A DNA stretch of 64,000 nt, from assembly GCA_916048095.2 (NCBI GenBank), contig OU696587.1:3566079-3630078 (forward strand). The letters run 5' to 3'. The notes under the pieces are model-generated. The model was not told the DNA's origin. It saw nothing but the letters and a program-made list of their open reading frames with translations, and ran no database searches. Each line of letters opens with the position of its first letter. Within the stretch, counting starts at the first letter, position 1. Positions 33,288-45,362 of this stretch are shown here, piece by piece. A program made the translations under genes and the position numbers. Origin of the DNA: Sacculina carcini (Eukaryota; Arthropoda; Thecostraca; Sacculinidae).

Positions 33288-36200
33288 CAAATCTTAAATA
33301 TATGTTTGGCAAGGTGAGTTTTGACGAAATAAAGTGCACAATCGTACATCTGGTCGTGACAGCAATAACACGCAGCATCGCGACTACACTGACCCTGTAT
33401 TATGAGTGGAGTAGGAGCGCGCCTCGTGGCTGCCAGTATCGCCGCCGTTCACCATCGCCGCCGATGACGCAACAGCGGCAGCATCTCGGGCACGCGCCGC
33501 TGGTCCCCGCGACACCATCATATGCGCCGACCTCGCCGCCGCACTGGCCATGCTGGGTCGCACGCACGCGCCCGCCGTCGCAATGGCGGCCCGTGGAGGC
33601 GGTGCGACTGCCGGCACCACACCAACACTCACATCTGTTTGTGTGACAGAGACAGCGACAGTGGCCGGGCAGGACGCGACAACGGCCGTGGCCGTGGCGG
33701 CATTGCTGGAACCACCAACACACACCGACACACTGACAGCAACAGAGCTGGTCACAACGCCGCCGCCACCGCCGTCCACCGCAACCACTGGCTCGACAGA
33801 TTCACCGCCGCTCGTCTGCGCCGCCACGTCGCCGCTAGCACGACTGCCAGACTGACTAGACACCGTCGAAACAACGGGCGCCGCGGCACCGGCCGGCGAT
33901 ACCTGCGACGTAACATCAGCGACGGTGGCCACTTTAGCTGCGGCCACCGTCGGCTTGGCGGTGCCTTTGACGACGTCGGCCAGACGTGACGCGGCCTCGG
34001 CTTCGTCGTCGTGACAGCCACGAGTTGCACCGGCCGGCACGACAGGCGCACAACCGTCGACACCAGCCTGTGGGGCGCCCGGCAGCGGCGGAAACATCGA
34101 GCCCTCCAGTGCAAATGAACTAGCAACTATTGCACTCTGGTTGTGGTGGTGGTGGTGTAACGTTTTCACCGGCAGGTCACATGCTCCGACGGTGCGCTCC
34201 TTGCCGTCGACCGTCGGCGCCATGCTGAGGGGCGCCGGAATCGAGGCGCACATCGGCGTGACAGTGGCGGCCGGCGAGCAGGAGGCTGCCGACACGACGG
34301 CGGTAGCCCGCGACGCTGCCGCCGGCGGAGCTGACGCGATGGGAGGCGGGTGTCGCACGTCGTCGTCACGCCGTCGCGTCCGACTGCGGTACGGACGACC
34401 GGAGGTGATAGCGGGAGCGCAACTCTGGCGTCCGGCCGAGGCGGTCGGGTAGAGCGGATGATGAGAGGCGGGAGGTGGAGGAGGCGGGGGCAGAGAGGCG
34501 GCGCTCACAGACACCACCACGTGCTCCTTGCCACCGGCTGCTGCCGTGCTGTGAACCACGGCGTGCTGCTGGCTGCTGACTGGCGCCATGTAGGAGGCAA
34601 CGGCGGCCGCCGACACTGGAACACCGTACACGTGGCCGGGCATGGCGGACGGCTCGACAGCGCGAGCGTACTCGGGAGCAGGCGAGCATTGTGGCGCGCG
34701 CTGCTGGTACTGCAGCGGTGCGCGGTGACCGCCGTTGTAAACTGCATGCGCCACGCGGCCATTCGGGTAGCCATAGGCGGGCGCGGCGGGGGGAGGCGGC
34801 GGCACGTGCGCCTGCTGGCCGTACCCGGCGTGATGGGCTGCTAGCAGAGGCATACCGCCGCCACCACTGCGACAATGATCGTGCACGGAACCAGACTGCG
34901 ACCGCTTGTTACTGCTACACACACACACACACACACACAATTAGCTACAAGGTTACAATGCCACATAGATTCGCCTGTATGATTAAACTTGAAATTGTTT
35001 AAACTTGTCGAAAAAATGCTTGGAAAACAGTTAAACTTTCAAAATAAAAACGTGACAATACACCACCCAATACGCCGTCTGATTGCAACCTGGAAATTTG
35101 TTCGGCAAGATCACGCGAATGCATAAAATCTAATCAAATTCTGAGAACACCACACTTCACTCGCTGAGTAATTTCAACAGGAAAATCGATATGCGCCTTC
35201 AAACAACCAAAAGTAGAGCAAATAATCGGAGAAAGGTACATCTAGTTGAACGCGACTGACCGATGACGCGCACCACCGCCTGGCGCCGGACTGTAGCGCG
35301 GAGGACCGCCGACCGGAGCGTGCTTGAAGGTGGCTCGTGGAGCCAGACCGTTGATGGTGAACACGGGCGCCGACGTGATCTCAAACAGACCGGCTCCCGA
35401 CGAACCGTACAAGCTCGGCAAATTGAAATATCCCGGCGGCATCTATTGCACACACACATACACACAAATGCTGACAAACTGCTAGGTATATATAATAGAG
35501 AGATACTCATGACCACAATGCAAGTACACACATCAGCAGGTGGATTAATAGAGCGCACTGACGTAGAACGACGTGTACTGCGCGGGAGGTTGTTGCTGGC
35601 TGAACGGCGGACCAACGACGGTGGCAGCGGCCGGCGGCAAAGACGTCGGCGTCGTCACGTAGGGATATCGTGACGCGACCACAGCCGCCGGCCCGTTGAG
35701 GTGCGCATATGCAGCGGGTTGAGGAGCGGCAGGGGGCGGCGGCGGTGGCATCGGCTCGGCGTTGATGACGGACGGCGGCGGCGGCGCTGGTGGAGCAAGA
35801 ACCGGTGCCGCAGCTCCATAACCGTTCTTCACCACTGTCACACCGGCACCGGCGGCCGACGGAGCGCCCGGAACTGAAGATTGACTGTTGTAAGCACGAC
35901 TGGACATAGGCTGCGCTTTGATTCGCGCCATGATCGGTTTACCCTACAAGCACACAAGTTATGAGGTACTTTTAGACACACACGCACAATATGAAAGGAC
36001 ACGTCATGACACAAATAGCAGCGGCAGTCACCTGAAACGAGCGCACTTCCTCGCGCAAGTAGCGGTAAGCCAGATGGGCATCCTCGTCGGAGTCGAAGTT
36101 GACGTACCACGAATTGTTGAGACGCGCATTTTCCACGCTGACAAACTTGGGACAGCATACGCTCTCGAATATCGCCTGTGCATGCACGAAACGCAACCAA

Positions 36201-39200
36201 AAGCACGCACACACACGCATACAGTCACCCACTTCGGCGTCAATACGCTGAGCACTCATTGTGGATTCAAATACAAGACACATTGCAAGGCACGCACGAA
36301 AGAGTAATAACTAGAATACATCCAATATAAATTTACGTAGAAATTGTTTGTCATTGAAGAAGCGTTGATCGACAGACTGCCATTGCCAAGTCAGTTCATA
36401 CGGCAAGGCTCACTAAAACACATTACGTTTATCCAGGCTAGCCTCGGCGCGAAATTAATAAGCAAACTGAACTTGTGATAAATTCAGCACCGACACTAGA
36501 TTAACAGAACGAAAGGCAAGACGATACCTTGACTTCTTCGATCGGGGTGTTGTCAGGCACCTCGCGCAATATCACCGTGCACCGCTTGTGATTGGGACGC
36601 ACCTTGGTGGCGGTCTCGTCCACCTGCACGTGAGGAGATTCTACAAACACACAAACATACGCACACATACGTGACGCTGCGTTGTTGAGACGAGAATACT
36701 GCTTAAGAGACGAAATACTGCTTATCCAAGGCCGGTGCCAAACACACACACACACACACACATCAGGAGAGATTGAGGAAAATTTAATTACCCAGGCTTG
36801 ATGGGAGGAGAGAAAGAGGCGATTTAATAAACATACATAGATGCATAAATGACACGGTCAACACTAACATCGGATTAGTTTTTCAAGGAAATGTGCGTAG
36901 AGGACACTCAAAGAAACTGAGGAAAACACGTTGTCGAAAAGAGGTAAAAAAGTAGTTTCCCGTTTAGGAGCGTAGATAAGTGGAACCAATTAGACAGTAA
37001 AATAGTTGAAGCTAGAAATTTAATTATTATTATTATTAATTACAGGCAAATCCAGTAGCATGGGAAGAGTGCAAGCACTATTACCACCCTAAGGTGGCCC
37101 CATGTACCGGAAGCGCCCAAAAGATTCAGAGAGAAAGAGAGTTCGAAGAGAAAATTTTAAGTTCCTTAAAAATATGTTAAATTATGATAAATATGATAAA
37201 TTATGGAAAAGAGACGGGACAGCACGAGCTTAGCTCATATCCTGTATAACAACTATGTGAGTAACACAGAGACACACACACACACCTTGAAGTACTTTAG
37301 TGATGAGATCGAGATTGTTGGTGAGCTTCTTGACTTGGTTGAAGTTGGCCACGGTGGCGATGGAGACATACTGGTCGCTGTCCATCTGTGACATGAGGTA
37401 CGTGTCGCTGGCCAAGTTCTCCCTGCACAAACACACACAAGCCGACGACAAGCGTTACTGCCAGTGCTCGCCAAACAAACAGCGCACACACGTGTACGGT
37501 GCAGACCGCGTGTGAATGTCACGACCGACGCACCTGGAGAAGTAGTACTCGAGCTGGTGTTGCAGGCGAGTCTTGAGCTGGTCGAGCGCCACACACTCGT
37601 CCAGCTGCTGCTGCGTGCTCGGGTAGAAGACGGGCCCGGTCGGCTGCAGGACGGTCTGCGGCGGCGGTGGCTGTGGAGGCGGCGGCATGCCGGCCAGTAG
37701 AGGCTGCGCTGGCACGGCGGCCGGCAGAACCACGGGAGCACTGCCCATCAGACCCAGCCCACTATCCCTGACACACACACACACACACACACATAGGGAC
37801 GTTGAATGATAGACTAGACCTGCGACATAGCATGCGAGCAGATCGCTGAGTTCTGACACTGCTGCTTGTTGACACCATCACCATCACGACCCAACACGCA
37901 CGCACACAGAACATCACTCACATTGACTGTGGACTGGTCTGTGCTAGCAGGCCGTGTCCATTCATAGGTGTTGTCGAGGCGACGTCTGACACAGTCACCT
38001 CAGTCTTATCCAGTCCATTCACATAGAGTGCCGAACCTGCACACACATGCACGTTCAGTTAGCACCAATGTTTTGTAGCCCATCAACAAGAGTACCTTAG
38101 CCGTAGAAGTGCCCGCGTGCTAATATCACATCACAAAATTAGCACAAATGTAATGGAAAAGATAAAAAATAAGTGACAAGCGCACAGATATATAACGACA
38201 CATGCAAGCAATCAAATCACCCCTAATTAAAACTGGCGTTGAAATTAACGAAAATAAGGAAATTTATTTTTGTCAATTGTGCTTGTATTGTCAATCTTGA
38301 TAACGACAATCCAATGAAGCAACTACAGAATTAATCGAATAACACAAAAATCTCTACAGGTGAACACAACTTAAGCAACAGCCGGGACACGAAAACAGTT
38401 AAAACTTTGCTAAATGCTTACCACTGAAGAACACAAAAATTTGGAAAATATACGGAAATACACACAAATCTGCCATATTGTACGAAAATTAAACAAAAAC
38501 ATCCCAACAATCACTAGGCAATGGCCTGCCATGACCAAAAAAGTAGAATACATAAAAAAGAATCAACATTTAAGAGAACAGATCAACTACAGCACTAAGT
38601 TGCCAGTTGGATACGCAATGACAGCTTACATTTTTTTCAAACAATTAACATGAAGCCTAAAAATATATAAACGCATAAAACTCGAAAAAGTGATGAAGTA
38701 TCGATATTCCCTTCAATAAACTACAATTACACACCACAGATTAATCCAATGCACCCACAACAGATTCCGAACATACCAAAAAATAACTATGCACACTAGT
38801 ACACCAGAACAATGAAATACCAATAACACTTGAAATTCGACAAAAAAATACAGACGTGATACGATTGTTATAGAAACGAGTTACAGACAACACATGCAAC
38901 CAACACTCACCAGACAATTCAATACCACACACCCAAAATGGCCTCCTGCAGAGGCATGTGCGTGAAAGCCACGCATTGTGGGTAGAAAGGCAAAACTCGA
39001 ATGCGAAAAAATTTCACGAAAACAGGGCAAACAATTATCAGTAAAATATTGTAATCGTAATTAAATTATCCAACCTGACAAATGACCTGAACTATAATGA
39101 TTAAGCTAAACTTGAAGCGACACTATAGACACCTGGCGGGGAAAATAGTAAATAGGATAACGGTTTGACACACCGACTGTGTAGATTCAGACACAGCAAC

Positions 39201-40803
39201 AAGTTGATCGTGTTCACCTTCTGAAACGGAAGTCTGCTGAAACAATAACCTAATAAACAGAACTATGCCACTTGTTGCTGAAGAAAAAACAATGTTGAAG
39301 AAATGTTTTATCGGTGACTAACCAATGAAAGATGAACCTTTATCATCCCAGTTATATACATTATTGATGGAGTTCAGCCAAAATCTACATATCGTCTCAA
39401 ATACCAAACGTATATATGCAGTGATGATACTCATACAACAATGTACTTGTATAGCGCTCATATAGGACGCAAGTGCGAATGAAACAACCGTACACGGTAG
39501 CAAGACGTGAGAAAAGAGATGTACAATTTAAAGGTAGTTAGGAGAATAAAAAAATGTTAAGAAGGCAGAGAAAAAACACAATCATGGGATAGCAAGGCAA
39601 CACACATAGTAGACAAACTCATATATCAACGGCATATAAAACGCGCACTCACAGTACGATTCGTAAGATACGAGCGTGAAATGCAACTGAAACAAAGTAA
39701 TGCTTAACGTTATAGAAATGTGTACGGTATAAGAGTGTGAGAAATAGGGTCGAAAGATTTAGCAAGGTATTTACGAAGTGAGGAAGAGAAATACTAAAAG
39801 ATGAGGCGGAAGTGATTGAGAGGGGAAGATCATTGTATGGTTGAGGCGCATAGAAAGAGAAGGATTTTGCAGATCAAGGAGATTCGTTTATAGCCCGAGG
39901 ACAGGATAAGGGACGATAAATACGATAACATAAGACAAAACTGAAATTAAACTGCCTATTATGATACAAATTCAACATATGAACGCTGAAATATTAATAC
40001 CTTATATTAATTATTATTTACTACTTTATCTAAATATAAATATCAAGCCACTCGTAAACTGAACCCCTTGCTTGCATATACATTGCCCTGCCATGCCATG
40101 TACAACCCTGCATGTACGACTGTCTGCTCCGATTCTGCAGAGGATTGCAGAACAACTATATATACATATAATAAAACCACATACCTTCGTGGATACGTAG
40201 AGACAAGTAAACGAAGATCATTGACAAATTACTGCCCATAATGACAGCATATACTGAACAGAATAATAGAGCATGAATTGCATGCTTAAATGATAGAATG
40301 GAGTATTTGAACTAGAAACCGGTAACACTTGCGATTAATGGATCATGGCGATGATGAACGGTGCTGGAGCATAATTGAAAAATTAATCGACATACGAATT
40401 AATTCAAAATACCGTAAAATACCGGCACTACGGGGGAAGGTTTGAAAAATAGAATGGCATGCCGTTCAAATAGATGTTTTACGGTAAGTTGATTGCTATC
40501 GATCGTCAAAATCAAGGTCATACGTTATGATTGGTTTAGTGTAAAAGTAATGCTTATATATCATATATCAGTGCATATTCTCCAGATTATGCAAACAACA
40601 CGCGCGTGAAAAATAAACCACATCCGTCCAAATACCCATCCAAACACACACACACACACACATACATACCCAAGACTGTCTCATTAAATACAACACGATA
40701 ACTCCAGCCAGAAATAATACTCGCACACAGGCCTGCACACAGACATACACGTATGTGCATGTTCGTTAACACAAACATATCACACACCAACTGTGACTGT
40801 GTT

Positions 40804-40835
<32 letters not shown>

Positions 40836-41502
40836 ACAGAGAGAGGGTTGTCAGATTACAGACGAAGCTGCTTTACTAGAACAAACAAAGTCAAGAAGAA
40901 TACACTAATAGTGAAGAAAGAGAAATATCGTATTAAGGAAATAATAATAGGTAAGATTATTAATAAATGTTAGCATAAGATAATGATAATACCCTAAAAT
41001 CAGAAAAGTGAACAAAAACTGAGACATTACCACAAGATAATTTTTCAATTTAAAAAAAATCCAAAAATGGTCAAAAATGCAAGAAGGCAAACGTTTCAGC
41101 CGCTGTTAAAGTATGCTCTTCTCAAAAGATAAAGTTTATGAATATCGTATGAGAATATACGTTATAAACGCAAAAATTAAAAGTCCGGTATGTATGAAGA
41201 CAGGCAAAAAACCCGCGAGTTTAGAAACTACAGCCCACGAGACATTTGTATTTATTCATAATGTGTATGCGCGTTTGTGTGTGATCACCGTCGGAGGACG
41301 AGAGCGGAGACATGGACGACACGGTGGAGGAGCTGTGATAGCCAGTGCACGTGGACGAAACAGAGAAGCACGCGCCGTTCATGCCCGCAACAGCAGCTGA
41401 TTTGCTCTGAAACACGCTGGCGTCCGGATTGAGAGCAGTGGAGGTGATCGAGGCCGCAGCCGTTGCCGACGTTCCAGACCCAACCACCAGCTCAGGCGCC
41501 AC
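32048..41502 (-). CDS. LARP4: LARP4/4B-like RNA-binding protein (12 exons found; first exon not found)
   Basis: Minus-strand exons, all GT-AG and in phase: 41289-41502, 37922-38036, 37534-37767, 37286-37422, 36528-36640, 36032-36175, 35563-35943, 35261-35442, 33394-34911, 32889-33090, 32429-32639, 32048-32166. These give 1,189 residues from the first known exon. Domains: PAM2 motif ([10 protein letters not shown]), a poly-Pro stretch, the La motif ([30 protein letters not shown]), an RRM-like domain ([57 protein letters not shown]), then a long Ala/Val/Ser/Pro-rich tail with the LARP4 islands [14 protein letters not shown] and [13 protein letters not shown], and an Arg-rich end MRSPP. Known: LARP4 binds poly(A) and PABP and stabilises mRNAs. 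The 1.5-kb exon is unusually GC-rich. The start codon must lie upstream of 41502. Confidence 0.93.
32761..32815 (-). repeat. LINE/SINE 3'-end hairpin next to (CA)n, in a LARP4 intron
   Basis: The minus strand reads GACCCTCTAGGTGTAGGGCG then CTATATAAATATCTACCTAATGTAATG, nearly identical to 1460-1515 on the plus strand. CA microsatellites lie on both sides. Confidence 0.7.
33253..33286. repeat. (TA)n microsatellite
   Basis: About 17 TA units in the LARP4 intron 33091-33393. Confidence 0.9.
36870..37265 (+). mobile_element. Decayed non-LTR retrotransposon end in a LARP4 intron
   Basis: The plus frame reads [20 protein letters not shown], the RGHxxKLxKxRxRxxxRK block of LINE C-termini (compare KTRC in the 19141-19910 copy), with stops. 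An insertion with ATTATTATTATTATTAATTACAGG at 37022-37046 interrupts it; the same string occurs at 17279-17303. The end TAGCTCATATCCTGTA matches 19880-19895. Confidence 0.6.
38640..41288 (-). other. LARP4 intron 1, mostly without recognisable content
   Basis: Large AT-rich part of the intron 38037-41288. Apart from the LINE fragment at 39430-39960 and CA/TG runs at 40647-40661 and 40810-40833, nothing was recognised. Confidence 0.5.
39430..39960 (-). mobile_element. Decayed LINE C-terminal fragment in LARP4 intron 1
   Basis: The minus strand reads [20 protein letters not shown] then [10 protein letters not shown], the usual xPxxYNxLPxxI end of a LINE RT protein. A possible 3' end AGCGCTATACAAGTACATTG lies near 39440-39460, similar to the AGCGCTATATAAAT of the hairpin family. 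Confidence 0.5.
41410..41433 (-). other. PAM2 motif (PABP MLLE-binding) in LARP4
   Basis: LNPDASVF fits LNxxAxxF. Vertebrate LARP4 proteins carry a Trp variant at the aromatic position; this protein has the canonical Phe. Confidence 0.75.
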
Positions 41503-41594
41503 CTGTCATCACCCGAATGGTACAGATATGAATGGCCACGTGAACAGCTACCATCAACTCCAGATAAGTTCCCGGTGTTGCGAGCTTCCGTGAA

Positions 41595-41745
41595 ACTCAG
41601 TGACTCAGACGTCGACCTCTCGAGTCGAGAGATATTCGTGGTTCAATTCCTGGCCTGGGTTCGTTCATCAACACCTCCGATGGAATCCACTGGTAGTTAC
41701 CGGTGTAGATGCGCTCACAGTGGGCCGCAAAGCTAACACTCAACT
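41595..41745 (+). mobile_element. tRNA-derived SINE
   Basis: TTCGTGGTTCAATTCCTGGC (B box) followed by CTGGGTTCGTTCATCAACAC and CTCCGATGGAATCCACTGGT, GTGTAGATGCGCTCACAGTG. The body is collinear with the 20770-20960 copy. Confidence 0.7.
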
Positions 41746-43470
41746 GCATTTTCAGTACCGCTGACCATAAATACCTCTGAAAGTGAGCTCACGATGAGTG
41801 GAAGAAGAAGGCACATAACAGCGACTTCATTATTCATTCAGGCACAAACAAGCGCCGATAAGCACATGCAAAAAAACCATTAACAATTTGGCACAAAATA
41901 AAGAATTGATCAAGCATAAACGAACCAAATAGAAATAAATGGATATATGTATACATATGCAATGTTGGCGAACAGTAGGGTACCAATGCCAGTCCATTAG
42001 ACCGATAACCCGCAGTGCCAGCGTCAACAAGGTGAGCTGAACGCTCAGTTGCACATTGATGACATGCATCGTACACACACACCCGATTATAACTACCGGA
42101 ATATAATTCCCTGACTTTCATAGATTAATCCAGTTGAGAAACACTACCGCACTGTGTTCTATCGGTAAGAGAATGAACAGAAGCGACCCGCATGCCATTT
42201 CTATTCCGTAAAATGTCCCATCTTTTCGTTTGATTTTATGACCCCGGCCACACACACAAACACATACAAACAGGGCATATGAATGAGATTTTACAACGCC
42301 GTCTAGATACATCTAGATGTTAGCCTTTCGCGCCCGAAGATCACCGATATTCAGATACGGGGTTGAACAACATGTGTTCACGACAACACACACACACGAA
42401 CACACGAACACACACGAACACACACGAAGACCGCAAGGCAGCGCAATTGCTGGCCGCCATAATCAATACACACTGATGGAGAAGACATGCAGTGCCCGGC
42501 CACCATCTGCTTACAATTACGTCGTTAGTAACACATCACCGACACGAGAAAGCGTGAGAGCCTACCAAACGCCCGCGTGCACGTGCATGTGTGTGGAGCA
42601 GCGAGTTGAGTTGAAAGCAAAGGGAATCATAGCGGCCGATTATCAAGTGCACACACACACACACACACACACACAGTGTGTTCGTAGCTTCCGGTAAGAA
42701 AGTGGCAGCAAGTGCAGCGGACCAAACGAGCACGACGCACAATTGACCGCAAATGCCAATATGATCGCCACCACACAAACACATGAACTGCCGACTGCGT
42801 GTGTGCTATGCACGAGTGTGTGCGTGTGCGTGTTTCACGAAGTCTGACTCGCCATTCATACGCCATAATGTGCCGTCCAGAGCACAACCCCACCACACAC
42901 ACACACAAATTTGCGTATCGCAGTATGGAAATAATTTTCGTAGTGGAGGTGAAAATATGATATGATATGGAGCAGAAATTAAACGAGCAGAAAGAGCAGA
43001 AATTAAACGCATAAAAACCAACTGTGTATGTGAGTGTGTGTTCTAACTGATTGTATCGGCAGCAATGCGTCAAATAACACCGTGTACAATGTGACCCCGA
43101 CACATCACCTCTGACTCAACAGACTCGCGTCAAGTGACACAACAAGAACGATGAAAATGAATGACAGCAATCAGGCTAAAAGACAAGTGTCAGGAAGAGC
43201 ACACGCAAGCGATACACACAGCATGCCGTGCCGTGTGGCTCGTGATAATGTCCTCAATTTCATCTTCGAGAAATGTCCTCAATTTGCATGAAAATATCAT
43301 GCTAAAATTGCATGTAACAACCGTCACACAAGGAAAGCAGGGACAAAATAACCTGTGCCGCACGCGCATCCTGTAGCGTCCTAAGCTGAAGACGCATTAG
43401 AAAGAGCCTAGAAAGTATCTACCATTGTCTAACATCTTATAGCATTCACCGGAATTGTCCATTATATAAA
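41746..43470. other. Upstream region of LARP4; no exon identified
   Basis: Contains several CA runs (42388-42425, 42651-42675) but no convincing ATG exon with a donor in phase 0, as required to join 41502. The missing LARP4 first exon may be here or further upstream. Confidence 0.4.
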
Positions 43471-43477
43471 CCTGTTT

Positions 43478-43556
43478 AAAGATACCGCCCAATCCGGGAA
43501 TCAAACCCAGCACACCGGTGTAAGCCTGGAGTACAAACACTAAACAGTCACTTAAC
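43478..43556 (-). repeat. tRNA-like SINE head
   Basis: The minus strand contains GCTGGGTTTGATTCCCGG (B box) about 45 bases after GTGACTGTTTAGTGTTTG. It directly abuts the TTAACAC end of the palindrome cluster. Confidence 0.5.
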
Positions 43557-45362
43557 ACTACAAGAACGAGAAAATTGAACTACCTAGAAGGACCGGAGCA
43601 GTCAATTAAGACTTCTTTTTTCTTAGCGACTTCTTGCTAAAACGATTCGAGATTTACGTTTTCTAGTGGTTTAGACAACGCTGAATCCAATGGTGATAAA
43701 AATCAAAGGAGATTTAAGTGTCGTAAATTGAATTTGAAAATCATTTTTTACAATTACCGAATTTTGCACGTTTGTACTGTACTGTATGCCAATTTAACAA
43801 CCACCATTTGTAAGATCTTTTTAAGCTCTATCTAAGGATATAATGAAAGTAAAGATGCTAAGTTATACTTAAAACTAGAAGGACCCAAAAAATGAACTCC
43901 GTAGAAGGACGGGAGCCGTCAATTGACGGCTGTCAATTAAGGGTTGATTTATATACAATTTTCCCCAAAAAATTGGTTGTAAATATACTGTTCCTTATGG
44001 TTTAGACAACGTTAAATTCAATGGTGTTAATTAAATTGAGATACAAATTATTTTGGGTGCCGTGAGGTCAATTTCAAAATTCCATATTGAACAAGAATGA
44101 CAAAGCTTGCATGTTTTGATTATTAGGTCGCGTTAAATACTATTATGACAATCTAACAACAACCATTGGAAAGATATTTTTGCGTTCTATCAAATGATAT
44201 AATTATGTTGCAATTTACTCATTATTTTATAGCAAAAATAACATGATAAACGTAGAAGAACCGCAGTCGTCAATTGTCGGTTTGGCCGCTAGAGTATATA
44301 ACAGTACAGATTTAGTGAATTCGTATAGTCAATAAGGGTATATCTCTCAAACATGCCCATGCATAATAGACGTGTGTACGCAAGGAAACCACCTCCAACT
44401 TGGTGCTCTAGACATTTTTTAGGATATGTTCAGGCTGCACCGGGCGTACTTGAGTATTTTATATTGATTTGTGGGCTTGGTTTCATAGTCAAATTATACA
44501 ATTTTGAGGTGCTGTAGTTTTGAACATTGTCGTTGGTCTTGCACAATATAATAATACTGACTTTGTGCAATAATACGGAGAAAGAAACAAGTGTATGAGG
44601 TAGAAGTCGAGCAAGCGGACTTTCGCTTCCTATGTGTACCATCTGATGAATCCGACCAGTCAAACTATTATGATGCCGGAACGCATGCTAAAACCCAATA
44701 CACATTCTGTTTTTCTAAATAATTGTGCAATTTAGTTCTAGTATATTCCATTATTCGTGTTAAAAATGTATGTGTATTATGTATTATAAATATAATCCAT
44801 ATTTCAAATGTATCATGCATTGTACAGAGTCGAAAATGTAAAAAGCGTGGGCAGGCGTCAATTGACTATGCAAATTCTTCTAGGAAGTTGTATTTTTGGT
44901 GATCTCAATATGAATGCAATTATAACAATTGCTATACCATTACAAAGATAGTAAGCTGATATATTGAATGGTGTTTGTTAAATTGCCATACATATTCTCT
45001 AGCAATGTAAATCGAGACAAATGTGCACATTTTTATGATACGGTAAAGTTGTACTTTTCAATTTAAATTTACGCCCCATAAAAAAATTTAGGTCGTTATC
45101 ATTTCAACAAGATTAGATTTAGCGTTGTCTAAAATATTCGAATATATGTACTGATGAATATTTTCGGGAAAAACTGCCGAAAACACATCTCAAATGACAG
45201 CCGTGAATTGACGGCTCTGGTCCATGTAGTTTTGTTTCTATAGAAAATAAAACTATTAATGCTAGACAACTAATATTTTGTATGTAACTCTAACCAGTGG
45301 AAATATATTTGAGGCTGAAATTTGAATAGCCGTCAATTGACGGCTCCGGTCCGTCTAGTGTT
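43552..45362. mobile_element. Decayed DNA-transposon cluster (piggyBac-like ends) with repeated 18-bp palindromes
   Basis: The left end TTAACACTACAAG and the right end in reverse complement TTCAACACTAGACGG resemble inverted termini next to TTAA. Motif CTAGAAGGACCGGAGCCGTC, with AATTGACGGCT completing the palindrome, recurs in plus orientation at 43584, 43874 (short), 43900 and 44252, and in minus orientation at 45199-45230 and 45328-45358. AGCCGTCAATTGACGGCT is perfect at 43914-43931 and 45328-45345 and has one mismatch at 45199-45216. No transposase frame was seen. The family assignment is tentative. Confidence 0.55.

Noticed and set aside
33384..34940. A separate 518-residue plus- or minus-strand gene in the GC-rich block
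   Set aside because: The minus frame is the long LARP4 exon 33394-34911. The plus-strand frames are its shadows.
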